Assembly: GCF_000473045.1 (NCBI RefSeq)
Contig: NZ_AXAY01000024.1
Coordinates: forward strand, 1-62,184
Source of the DNA: Bradyrhizobium sp. WSM3983
GTDB taxonomy: Bacteria > Pseudomonadota > Alphaproteobacteria > Rhizobiales > Xanthobacteraceae
Direction of reading: 5' to 3'
Length of the DNA stretch: 62,184 nucleotides
How positions within the stretch are numbered: position 1 is the stretch's first letter; every line of letters starts with the position of its first letter. This document shows, piece after piece, positions 1 to 6,676 of this stretch. The notes under the pieces are model-generated. The model had not been told where the DNA came from. It saw nothing but the letters and a program-made list of their open reading frames with translations, and made no database searches. The translations under genes were made by a program, and so were the position numbers.

Positions 1-164
1 CACCAGGAATCGCCGGAACAATTTAATAGGTCGGGCAAGTCGCCTGAAATACGGACTCCACGAGAGAGTTCACGGATCGTACCAGCATACAGCGTCAACT
101 GGCGGAGAGTTGCGCCTCAACGGGGGTGTGCTAGTACGCCCACTCTCGGATCGAGGAGCTAAAA

Positions 165-365
165 GTGGCGAAGAAGGCAAAGAAGACGGCTACGAAGAAG
201 AAAACAGTGCGTCGCGAATACACAAAGGCTGACGTGAAAGAGCTGCGCGCTCATTCGAAAGCGAAGACGCCGGTTGCAAAAATCGCGAAGCTCACAAAGC
301 GCTCCGAAGGCTCACTCCGCCAAAAGGCGCTCAAGCTTGGAATCCGGCTCGGTCACCAGCGCTAG
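165..365 (+). CDS. Small lysine-rich basic protein
   Basis: A 66-residue, strongly basic protein of unknown function. The first 17 residues are mostly Lys, Ala and Thr (MAKKAKKTATKKK), giving a histone-tail-like N-terminus. The rest (about residues 20-66) looks helical and ends in a patch that could form a helix-turn-helix (SEGSLRQKALKLGIRLG). The GTG start is supported by GAGGAG at 153-158, seven bases upstream. I recognise this as a type of short protein common in Bradyrhizobium. DNA or RNA binding is inferred from charge only. It starts a run of very small genes that fills the left end of the window. Confidence 0.8.
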   Translation: MAKKAKKTATKKKTVRREYTKADVKELRAHSKAKTPVAKIAKLTKRSEGSLRQKALKLGIRLGHQR

Positions 366-375
366 AGGCGGCATC

Positions 376-507
376 ATGACGCTCTTCAATAGAGTGTTCT
401 CGACCAGAACGTTGTTGCAAATCATCTGCGTTCTCGTCGCTGTTGTCGCAATGAAGTTGTTGAGCGCTCATTATGACTTCAGCTGGGCAACCGCGGTTGG
501 CGGTTGA
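376..507 (+). CDS. Single-pass membrane micropeptide
   Basis: A 43-residue reading frame with one clear hydrophobic segment (about residues 12-29, LLQIICVLVAVVAMKLL) after a short basic N-terminus and before a polar tail. The ATG lies 11 bases after the stop of the preceding basic protein, within a purine-rich stretch (GAGGCGG), so the two may be co-transcribed. It is probably an inner-membrane micropeptide. I do not recognise a family and infer no function. Confidence 0.5.
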   Translation: MTLFNRVFSTRTLLQIICVLVAVVAMKLLSAHYDFSWATAVGG

Positions 508-640
508 CTAGAGGAACACAGAGCAGAAATGAAGCGCATCTAGGGGCGAGCTATCACACGGCGTGTTGGTCGGGCGACCAGCCTTTCTTTTGTCGAAATT
601 CGAGCACTAGCTTTAGTTTTTGCAAGACGGAGAATTCAAA

Positions 641-844
641 GTGGCGATGGGTACTGTTAAGTGGTTCAACCCGACAAAGGGCTACGGATTTATACAGCCT
701 GACAATGGCAGCAAGGACGTGTTCGTCCACATTTCAGCGGTTGAGAAAGCTGGCTTCAGTTCTCTCGCAGAGGGCGCCAAAGTGAGCTTCGACGTCGTGA
801 ACAATCGCGGCAAAGACTCTGCGGAAAATCTACGGATCGGGTGA
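641..844 (+). CDS. cspA: Cold-shock protein, CspA family
   Basis: A 67-residue single cold-shock domain (OB fold) that binds single-stranded nucleic acid and acts as an RNA chaperone. Both RNA-binding motifs are intact: RNP1-like KGYGFI and RNP2-like VFVHI, followed by the usual ENLRIG ending. I chose the GTG at 641 (MAMGTVKWF) over the ATG at 647 because GGAG at 630-633 is well spaced for it and Bradyrhizobium CspA proteins normally begin this way. Alphaproteobacteria carry several copies, so this is one of many paralogs and need not be cold-induced. A hairpin 22 bases downstream probably ends the transcript. Confidence 0.93.
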   Translation: MAMGTVKWFNPTKGYGFIQPDNGSKDVFVHISAVEKAGFSSLAEGAKVSFDVVNNRGKDSAENLRIG

Positions 845-865
845 TTGCGCCTGCCCCCTAAAAAG

Positions 866-896
866 GCCGCAGCGTTGGTTCCAGCCCCGCTGCGGC
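866..896 (+). terminator. Hairpin after the cold-shock gene
   Basis: A perfect 9-bp inverted repeat, GCCGCAGCG (866-874) and CGCTGCGGC (888-896), with a 13-base loop, begins 22 bases after the cspA stop. A weak TCTA follows rather than a T-run. It is a plausible terminator but not a canonical one. Confidence 0.45.
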
Positions 897-1038
897 TCTA
901 CCGGGTTAAATGAATACGTAAACTATAGACCAGCCCCAGTGTATCGAATCTACCGTGGTTGCGCTTGAGCGCAATGTCATCGAGGCCACACTCGCGATAA
1001 ACCTTAGTACGTCAGTCGTGCTGACGGAGGGGAGTGGT

Positions 1039-1070
1039 GAGGGCTCGCCGGGGCTGGCAAGCGAGCCCTC
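1039..1070. other. Hairpin in the 845-1270 gene-free stretch
   Basis: The 425 bases between cspA and the next small gene contain no coding frame I would defend. They hold this perfect 10-bp inverted repeat, GAGGGCTCGC and GCGAGCCCTC, with a 12-base GC-rich loop. No T-run follows on either side, so it could be a structured RNA element, a REP-like unit or a factor-assisted terminator. I see nothing else in the stretch. Confidence 0.4.
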
Positions 1071-1270
1071 AACACAAGGCCGCGCGGAAAGTCTCCAGCG
1101 GTCTTGACCTGAGCGACAGTCTGCACCCGATCGCGTCAGATTGATGTCAAATCAATATCGAATTTGGCTGTCGGACTCGCGCGCAACCTCTGCGCCGGAT
1201 ATTAAGGCCCAGATACACAGAGAGCACCTATTAACCGGAAGCTAACGTGTTCGGTGCACTCTTAGCACCT

Positions 1271-1405
1271 ATGGGCAAGGGTATATTGATCGCCGCACTT
1301 GCTACATATGCCGCGTTCGTTGCGGACCAACACTACTACTTTGGCTATTATTACGACGGCTTGCTCGCGCTACTTCGCCAATTGCGTCATTCGTTCGGAT
1401 TTTAA
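1271..1405 (+). CDS. 44-residue aromatic small membrane-associated protein
   Basis: This short frame begins MGKGILIAALATYAAF, a hydrophobic segment (about residues 4-17). It continues with a Tyr-rich stretch (HYYFGYYYDG) and a basic amphipathic tail ending RHSFGF. I recognise this pattern from many near-identical short Bradyrhizobium proteins, so it is probably a genuine gene, although I know of no function. A GTG at 1247 lies upstream in frame, but the ATG gives the usual family length. It sits 35 bases before the PilZ gene and may share its transcript. Confidence 0.7.
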   Translation: MGKGILIAALATYAAFVADQHYYFGYYYDGLLALLRQLRHSFGF

Positions 1406-1440
1406 TTCGTCTCTTTTGACTGTCTCTCGGATCGCTCAAC

Positions 1441-1689
1441 ATGGTTGAGACACGAGTCGCGCCACGTTTTCGGGTGAGGAAGCCAGCCATATTGGAACAC
1501 TGGGGGGCGAAATTCCCATGCACGGTTCGCGATATCTCGACTACCGGCGCCGCGCTGGAATTCTCCTCTCTCATTCGCTCCCTCGGCATTCCGACGAAGT
1601 TCAATTTGGTCATCCCAGAGGATAGCTTAAGGCTACCCTGTCACGTGGTCTGGCAGCGAGAATATCGAATGGGGGTCACGTTCGATTGA
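1441..1689 (+). CDS. PilZ-domain protein (c-di-GMP binding)
   Basis: An 82-residue stand-alone PilZ domain. An Arg-rich N-terminal strand (RVAPRFRVRKPA) supplies the first half of the c-di-GMP site, and DISTTGAAL supplies the DxSxxG second half. Both are intact, so it should bind c-di-GMP. Such one-domain proteins usually act as diffusible receptors that alter motility, polysaccharide or transcription partners; the partner here cannot be told. A second PilZ gene lies 1.1 kb away on the other strand and a GGDEF-EAL protein at 18.7 kb. No strong ribosome-binding site is visible, so translation may be coupled to the preceding small gene. Confidence 0.85.
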   Translation: MVETRVAPRFRVRKPAILEHWGAKFPCTVRDISTTGAALEFSSLIRSLGIPTKFNLVIPEDSLRLPCHVVWQREYRMGVTFD

Positions 1690-1935
1690 GGTCGCCCCCA
1701 GCCGTTGGTCTGATAAGGCGCGTAGTCCAAGTCGCCGCGATAACCCCGCGGTTAGTCCGCACTCGAGCCCGCCGCAGCTGCGCCTGAGACGGTGACAACA
1801 ACGAGGCCAGCCGGTTCAGGCTGGCGAGCCCCGCACGCCGGTATGATGAGCATTGAAGAAAGCGTGTGAAGTAGTTCACAATTTACAGGCCTAGACCGGG
1901 CCTATCGTCCCTCCGCATCGATCGGAGGACGTCCC

Positions 1936-2157
1936 ATGAAATTCAATTGGACAGGTTCCCGAATGCTCGCCTTGGCAGCCGTTGTTCTGTTTGCTGCGGT
2001 CACCACTATTGCGTCCAGTCATAATCAAGGGGTTCCTGAACCGAGCTTGGGACCGGGTTGGCAATGCAGCCGAACCATGTTGTTCGCGACGACTTGCTCG
2101 CAGTCGAGCGTTGGACAGGAGCAGAGGTCTCGACGCCTCTTAGCTGCCGAACAGTAG
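1936..2157 (+). CDS. Small secreted or periplasmic protein
   Basis: A 73-residue protein with a clear Sec signal: basic n-region (MKFNWTGSR), hydrophobic core (MLALAAVVLFAAVTT) and probable cleavage near ASS. The mature part is only about 45 residues and has two cysteines, WQCS and TTCSQ, that could form a disulfide. The ATG follows GGAGG at 1924-1928. The WQCSR...TTC arrangement matches short exported Bradyrhizobium proteins I have seen, none with a known role. It stands alone with about 250 bases of gene-free sequence upstream. Confidence 0.65.
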   Translation: MKFNWTGSRMLALAAVVLFAAVTTIASSHNQGVPEPSLGPGWQCSRTMLFATTCSQSSVGQEQRSRRLLAAEQ

Positions 2158-2336
2158 CGTCGAGCGACCGGCTCCGCCGGCCAACCGGTACCTCTCGGTC
2201 ACAAAACTTTAAAACTGAAACGGCAGGGTTGGCGCTTGGGATTTCAGCGCCTAGCCCGGAATGCATTAGGGACGCCGCCGAGCGGAACATACTCTGTGCG
2301 GTGTCCTAGTCCTCTTAGTATGTTGTGAGGTTGTGC

Positions 2337-2534
2337 ATGTTCAGTGCGGAGACGATCGCTCTTCTTCGAGCAGTGCTCGAGGAAATTTGCGAGGGTATTC
2401 CAGTCAGCGAAACGGGGGCCAGGACCCACGTTGCATCTAAGATCCTCGAGGCGGCGGCTCAGGAGCAGCTTTCGACAGACGCGCTAAAGATGGCGGGCCG
2501 TAGAGCGCTAAATCCATCTACGATGTGCCGCTGA
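2337..2534 (+). CDS. Duplicated 65-residue small protein, copy 1
   Basis: A 65-residue mostly helical protein of a small family I recognise from Bradyrhizobium but cannot assign a function. Conserved features are an N-terminal amphipathic helix (ETIALLRAVLEEIC), the block ETGARTHVASKILEAA, and a C-terminal GRRALNPSTMCR. It is a paralog of the gene at 5069-5266. I chose the ATG at 2337 because AGG lies six bases upstream in both copies; a GTG at 2325 would add four residues. The ~100 bases upstream also resemble the other copy, so the duplication includes the promoter region. Confidence 0.8.
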   Translation: MFSAETIALLRAVLEEICEGIPVSETGARTHVASKILEAAAQEQLSTDALKMAGRRALNPSTMCR

Positions 2535-2555
2535 TACTTCTCAGCCGGGGCCGGC

Positions 2556-2571
2556 GGTTCACGCTGGCGGG
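2556..2571. repeat. 16-bp direct repeat, copy 1
   Basis: The sequence GGTTCACGCTGGCGGG occurs here and again at 3605-3620, identical over 16 bases. Both copies are in non-coding DNA next to small genes. The interval 2535-2769 holds nothing else I can support. It may be a scar of a small REP-like element or of recombination inside the island. Confidence 0.6.
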
Positions 2572-2769
2572 ACTCATGCTACATCAATCGCAAGCGACCG
2601 GTGCCCGCCGGTCTATATCTCTACTAACTCGGCGGCAATTTCTTTGTGCGCGGATCGACAAATACGAAGGCCGCAGCGACACGCGCCGCGCTCGGGGCCG
2701 AAAAGGACCTCTGGGTCATTGAGCGCGGCGTATATCCAGCCAGCGGTCGCGCCCAACTCGTGGCGCTCG

Positions 2770-3075
2770 TTACTCAGCTGCCACGTTTGTGCATTTACTC
2801 GAATCGTTCGCCACTTTCGGCGAGCGGGGACGCAGAAGGAAGGAAACGCCGCAAAGCGTCCCCCTTCTCCATACGATGCGGCAGATGAAGACTGCGGAAT
2901 GGCCGTCGAATGACAGCACAAATTCGTGCGCAAACACGTAGTAGGGCGTGGAGATACAGGCCCCCAGGGCGTTGATATCGCGCACTATACACGGATGCGT
3001 CCCACGAATTTCACCAAATGACAGGCGCGCAGCCCGGTTGATCGGCATGCGCTCCATTGCACGACGTTCGATCAT
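2770..3075 (-). CDS. PilZ-domain protein with altered second motif
   Basis: A 101-residue protein starting MIERRAMERM. It has the Arg pair of a PilZ motif (ERRAMERMPINRAARL, residues ~3-18) and then DINALGACI, where the usual Ser of DxSxxG is Asn. The strand pattern after it (FVLSFDG, FICRIVWRRG, CGVSFL) fits a PilZ barrel. c-di-GMP binding is less certain than for the PilZ protein at 1441-1689. A longer frame starting 11 codons earlier exists, but the MIERR start is normal for the family. It is transcribed towards copy 1 of the 65-residue family. Confidence 0.8.
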   Translation of the reverse strand: MIERRAMERMPINRAARLSFGEIRGTHPCIVRDINALGACISTPYYVFAHEFVLSFDGHSAVFICRIVWRRGTLCGVSFLLRPRSPKVANDSSKCTNVAAE

Positions 3076-3269
3076 GGCGAGATGCTCCAAATGAAGAAGT
3101 AACTTCAATCGAATCGCACCTTACGGAATTAGTTTCCCGGTCCCGCCGATAGCCCGGAAAACGGCAATGCCCGCATGTTGAGCCGCGTCGGCTCACGCTA
3201 ACAAGCAGCGTTGTTGTCTTATTAAAGTTGGATCGAGATCAGTGGCTAACTCGGACCCGGCAACGAGCA

Positions 3270-3533
3270 CTAGGGCGCCAGCAGGTCTTCGCCGGCCGAC
3301 AGCAGCCGCACGTATGTGCCGCTTTCGTGCAGATCAAGCCAGCCTTGGTCGATCGCATGCTTGATGCCGGCGCCGAACTCCGGCCCGCTGCCCCTCAGCG
3401 TGAAAAGAAACGGCGCGTTGAGTTTCTCAATGTGGACGCGACCGTCGACAGGTTCGATGCCGGCAGCGATCGCGACCAGCTTGCGCGCGGCCGTTTCTGG
3501 ATCTGCGTAGGCACGTTCACTGGCTAATTTCAT
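3270..3533 (-). CDS. Conserved small hypothetical protein
   Basis: An 87-residue soluble protein starting MKLASERAYADPE. It contains a stretch like VHIEKLNAPFLF and a C-terminal block GWLDLHESGTYVRLLSAG that recalls a winged-helix wing, with GAGIKHAIDQGW as the preceding helix. I recognise the type from Bradyrhizobium genomes. A small nucleic-acid-binding winged helix is possible but unproven. I chose the ATG at 3533 because GGGGG lies eight bases upstream and the MKLASER start is familiar; 26 more residues could be added from 3611. It is flanked by the two copies of the 16-bp repeat. Confidence 0.7.
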   Translation of the reverse strand: MKLASERAYADPETAARKLVAIAAGIEPVDGRVHIEKLNAPFLFTLRGSGPEFGAGIKHAIDQGWLDLHESGTYVRLLSAGEDLLAP

Positions 3534-3604
3534 GGATCGGCCCCCAGTCGGAAATGTCACCGAGCTATAGGCGATTCTCGGTTTAGCGCGCTGCACCTTC
3601 AGCT

Positions 3605-3620
3605 GGTTCACGCTGGCGGG
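3605..3620. repeat. 16-bp direct repeat, copy 2
   Basis: Identical to 2556-2571 (GGTTCACGCTGGCGGG), same orientation. The 1,050-bp interval contains the second PilZ gene and the 87-residue hypothetical gene, so this pair could mark a small inserted or duplicated cassette. Confidence 0.6.
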
Positions 3621-3706
3621 CCTCTGTGGTCGAAAGCTGTCTTGTTGCGGGCGCTAACTATTCGTGTATTGCCCGCACCTGCGGCCCTAGAAATACTAGT
3701 CCAGTT

Positions 3707-3814
3707 ATGGTGGTTGGTTTGTTGATCACGGGCTGCGTCGGCTTCTTGGCCGTGGGGGTCACATTCGCGACGATCATCTACTTGGATGCTCGGGCCGAGC
3801 GTAGGCGCCCGTAG
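3707..3814 (+). CDS. Possible 35-residue membrane peptide
   Basis: A short frame with one strong hydrophobic helix (VVGLLITGCVGFLAVGVTFATIIY) followed by a basic tail (LDARAERRRP), the topology of a single-pass inner-membrane peptide with its C-terminus inside. The frame is open upstream to 3626, but that part has poor composition, so I start at the internal ATG. No clear ribosome-binding site is visible. Confidence 0.4.
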   Translation: MVVGLLITGCVGFLAVGVTFATIIYLDARAERRRP

Positions 3815-3841
3815 TTGGCATGAGCACGAAAGCGCATATCT

Positions 3842-4177
3842 ATGCATCTTCGGCCTGTGCGGCCGAGGTCTCCATCGACACAAGAGGAGATTGCAACGAA
3901 GCTCATTCTTTCAATCTTCATGATTTTTCCGGCCAGCGCTTTCGCCAACGATTGCCCAGGAATTTTAAACTACGTAAAGGCCAATTCGCAGCTAAGACAG
4001 TTCAATAATAGCCAGATTCAAAGCCTTAAGACTAAGCATCCAAAGCAGCACGCTCCCACGTTCACTTTTACATCCGGCAACGTGACCGTCGCTTGTACAA
4101 GATCGGGATCGTATCCCTACCGACAACTAGCTTGCAACCATGGCGGCCATAGCTTTGGAAAAGCGCTCAAGAACTAA
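3842..4177 (+). CDS. Small exported protein with cysteines
   Basis: Up to 111 residues. A hydrophobic segment (LILSIFMIFPASAFA, residues ~21-35) ends in an AFA|ND signal-peptidase site, so the mature part is about 76 residues with three cysteines (NDCPG, VACTRS, LACNHGG). The fold is not recognisable. The start is uncertain: the ATG at 3842 gives an unusually long n-region. GAGGAG at 3882-3887 points to a later non-ATG start just before the hydrophobic stretch. Base composition is less GC-rich than in the neighbours, which fits a foreign gene. Confidence 0.6.
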   Translation: MHLRPVRPRSPSTQEEIATKLILSIFMIFPASAFANDCPGILNYVKANSQLRQFNNSQIQSLKTKHPKQHAPTFTFTSGNVTVACTRSGSYPYRQLACNHGGHSFGKALKN

Positions 4178-4395
4178 GAGGCCGCCGGTTCATTTACTGG
4201 CGTGCCTTTAAGGTGGCTTCGATGGGGCCAAAGGAACGATGCCCGGCGGCGGGAGTCGTCTTAGTGCTTGGTCCCCTAGCCAAGCAGCCTCAGCGCTTGC
4301 CTCGCGCTGGGGCCTTCTTCGGTGCCTATCGGATTTGGCGGTGGCCTGTTTTGGATTAAACCGTTTGCTGCAACGCAGCAGCATGGTCTCGGAGA

Positions 4396-4611
4396 ATGGC
4401 CAGTTATCCCTTCACCGACTATTACCTTGTCACGTCTCGTCGCGGCCAGCACCCCGAGCGTTGGAGCTGGGAGATACGCCGCAAAAGTAAGCCGCTCGGC
4501 ATCAAGATAACCGGCGACGGATATCAATCTGACTCGGCCGCCCAATTTGCAGGACGGCGCGCGATGAACGAATTTCTGGCAAATCTGGTGAAGGAAGAAA
4601 GACGGAAGTAA
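4396..4611 (+). CDS. Conserved 71-residue small protein (YYLVTSRRG type)
   Basis: A short soluble protein beginning MASYPFTDYYLVTSRRG, with WSWEIRRKSKPLGIKITGDGYQS in the middle and a helical, charged end (NEFLANLVKEERRK). I recognise this as a frequently repeated short Bradyrhizobium protein, typically found in islands and near integrases; its role is unknown. GGAG lies only one base before the ATG, so the true start may be slightly different. It is transcribed in the same direction as the following small frame. Confidence 0.75.
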   Translation: MASYPFTDYYLVTSRRGQHPERWSWEIRRKSKPLGIKITGDGYQSDSAAQFAGRRAMNEFLANLVKEERRK

Positions 4612-4666
4612 CGGCAAGCCTGGCATTGGATTGTCCTGATTTCAGAATCAGGCGCATAGTCGAGCT

Positions 4667-4915
4667 ATGCCGCATCTTGAGGATTGCAGAGGCATCCTTC
4701 GCCGCCTGATCGCCAAGGGTGATCCGAAAAACCTTCACCTGGTTGAGCGGGCAGTCAATGTCTATTGGGACTCGACCCCGCAGAAGGCTCAGGTCAGTGG
4801 TCTGCGCCTGCTCCAAATGGACGTCCTCGAACAGCGGAATGCCGTTGTCGGCGCTCAGCACGACTTCGCCCAAACCGTAAGCGACTACATCGAACAGAAG
4901 ATCAGGGGAGAATAG
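4667..4915 (+). CDS. Hypothetical 82-residue protein
   Basis: A plausible but unproven coding frame. It reads as a helical soluble protein (RGILRRLIAKG, LHLVERAVNVYW, FAQTVSDYIEQKIRGE). I do not recognise it and the ribosome-binding site is weak. A 174-codon frame on the opposite strand covers the same bases but has worse composition and also overlaps the 71-residue gene, so I prefer this strand. Confidence 0.4.
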   Translation: MPHLEDCRGILRRLIAKGDPKNLHLVERAVNVYWDSTPQKAQVSGLRLLQMDVLEQRNAVVGAQHDFAQTVSDYIEQKIRGE

Positions 4916-5068
4916 ACCACCCGTCAATTTCCCAGGTGGCCGCATTTGGATTGACACCGCGAAGCGCTGGGATTTAAGTGCCCAGACTGGAATGCATGGT
5001 GGCGCCGCCGAGCGAACATATTCCACTCACGCCGCGCCCATCCTCGTCTTTGGTACTTGAGGCTGTGC

Positions 5069-5266
5069 ATGTTTGATAGCGTGACGACTGCGCTCCTCAG
5101 AGCGGTGTTTGAGGAAGTTTGCGAAAATATCCCCGTCAATGAAACGGGCGCCAGAACGCACGTTGCATCGAAGCTCCTTGAGGTAGCGGCGCAGGGGCAT
5201 TTTTCGAAAGACGTGCTAAGGGCGGCTGGGCGCGAGGCGCTCAATCCACCTACAATGTGGCGGTGA
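5069..5266 (+). CDS. Duplicated 65-residue small protein, copy 2
   Basis: Paralog of 2337-2534 with the same layout: an N-terminal helix (TTALLRAVFEEVC), an almost identical centre (ETGARTHVASKLLE) and the ending REALNPPTMWR. GAGG lies six bases before the ATG, exactly as in copy 1. The substitutions look conservative, so both copies are probably still under selection. No function is known to me. It lies just before a decayed hydrolase gene. Confidence 0.8.
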   Translation: MFDSVTTALLRAVFEEVCENIPVNETGARTHVASKLLEVAAQGHFSKDVLRAAGREALNPPTMWR

Positions 5267-5341
5267 CAAACCTTCTCGAACCAGGCAGCGGCAACCAGTG
5301 TGTAATTCGGCGTGGGGTCCGCGCGCCGATCGGCATCCTAA

Positions 5342-6090
5342 GTGCTTGATCAACTTCGTACCTATGGGGTCAATGTTGGGCGCCGATTGACAAGCGGGGG
5401 CGCCTTTGACGTCAAAGAGCAGGCTATGGTTGATGGTGAGGTGGTTGTCATCCACGAAGGGCGGACCAACTTCTCAGAGCTGCAGGCTGGCTGCTCGGCT
5501 CATGTCGTACATTGCTCGGTCGGCCGCGGCTATGAGCTGTGCGAGAGCTATCGCCGCCAGGGTTTTGATGCCACCGTTGAGGCCTGTATCCACTACCTCA
5601 TTCTGGACGAAGAGAACGATGTGGCGCGGCTCGGCGGCAAAGCCAAGATCAATCCTCCGATTCGCCCCCGCGCACAGGTCGAGGCGCTATGGCGGCATCT
5701 CGCCGCCGGACATGTAACGGTGGTGTCGACCGATCACATCAGCTGGTCGGAGGACCGCAAGACCGATCCGAACATGCTGAAGAATGCCTCGGGCGTGCCG
5801 GGTCTCGAGGTCCTGTGCGCGCTTCTGCTGAAAGGCCTACCGAACGTCATCTGGACATTAGTTACGCGGCGCGGCTGCTCGCTGCCAATCCGGTGCGACT
5901 GTTTCGCATTGGCCATCGCAAGGGTACGATCGAGCCCGGCCGCGACGCCGATCTCGTTGTCATGGCGCACGACCCTCGTCGCTACGATCCGAGCGCCAGC
6001 GGCAACAACTTCGTGGGTTGGAGCCCCTGGCCGGCATCGAACTTGCGCGTCGATATCAGTTATAAATTTCCGTTGCTTTTCATAGCCTAG
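5342..6090 (+). pseudogene. Dihydropyrimidinase/hydantoinase-like gene, truncated and frameshifted
   Basis: Remains of a cyclic-amidohydrolase (dihydropyrimidinase, hydantoinase or allantoinase type). The first frame carries the middle of the enzyme: HVVHCS, the ACIHYLIL strand, KINPPIR, and the active-site Asp-His context VVSTDHISWS, then GVPGLEVL. Near 5838-5845 homology jumps to the next frame, which continues ERHLDISYAARLLAANPVR and the C-terminal GTIEPGRDADLVV. The N-terminal part with the first HxH metal site is absent, and the sequence before about 5480 does not look homologous. It cannot make an active enzyme. It lies inside the island and is flanked by small genes. Confidence 0.85.
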
Positions 6091-6206
6091 ACTTCTCCGA
6101 CGTTTTCTGTCGTTCGCTAAGGCTCTCTATTCTGCTCTTTGCTTCCGTTGACGTGGAATGCGGCTCGTCCCAGAGTACCTCCTTCGACTGTGGAGGAGAC
6201 GTAACC

Positions 6207-6491
6207 TTGAAACGGCGTGGTCCAGACCTCGAAAGCGGTATCGAAATTCAACGTGGTGCGGCCGCAGATGAGTTGATGTCCCGCCATCTGAGTCGCCTCC
6301 CGTTTGCGCAGCGGTTGACCTGCACCATCGCGGAGGCCTGTGAAGTGACAGGTCTCGGGCGAACTAAGTTTTATGAACTTATCGGGGATGGTCGAGTTAC
6401 CACGACGACCATCGGTCGCCGTCGGCTAGTCGTTGTACAATCTCTGTTTTCCCTTGTTGGCGTCAAGGCGACAGCAGCCGACCGCGGATAG
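6207..6491 (+). CDS. Excisionase-like helix-turn-helix protein
   Basis: A 94-residue protein with a central MerR/excisionase-type DNA-binding block: TIAEACEVTGLGRTKFYELI, then a wing GDGRVTTTTIGRRRLVVV (residues ~45-83). This is the pattern of AlpA/Xis-like or phage excisionase-family proteins that bind near att sites or regulate integrase. I chose the TTG at 6207 because GGAGGAG (6192-6198) is ideally spaced; an ATG at 6153 lacks such a site. It lies 185 bases from the end of the convergent integrase gene, so a recombination-directionality or regulatory role is a reasonable inference. Confidence 0.75.
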   Translation: MKRRGPDLESGIEIQRGAAADELMSRHLSRLPFAQRLTCTIAEACEVTGLGRTKFYELIGDGRVTTTTIGRRRLVVVQSLFSLVGVKATAADRG

Positions 6492-6676
6492 ATACGCGGC
6501 TTCTGACGACAGTCATGCGAACAGATGCGGGAGTAACCCAGATACCGAATCGATCATAAATCAACTCTTAGCCCGGAAAGGCAGCGAAGCGCTTTTGGAC
6601 TAGAGGCGTCTTACGGATCGGTTTTGGAGGAAAACTCGCCGATTGAGTGTTATCGTAAGACAAGAACTCGTATTGA

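Noticed and set aside
4502..5026. 174-codon minus-strand frame in the island
   Set aside because: Overlaps two plausible plus-strand genes and has no recognisable feature.
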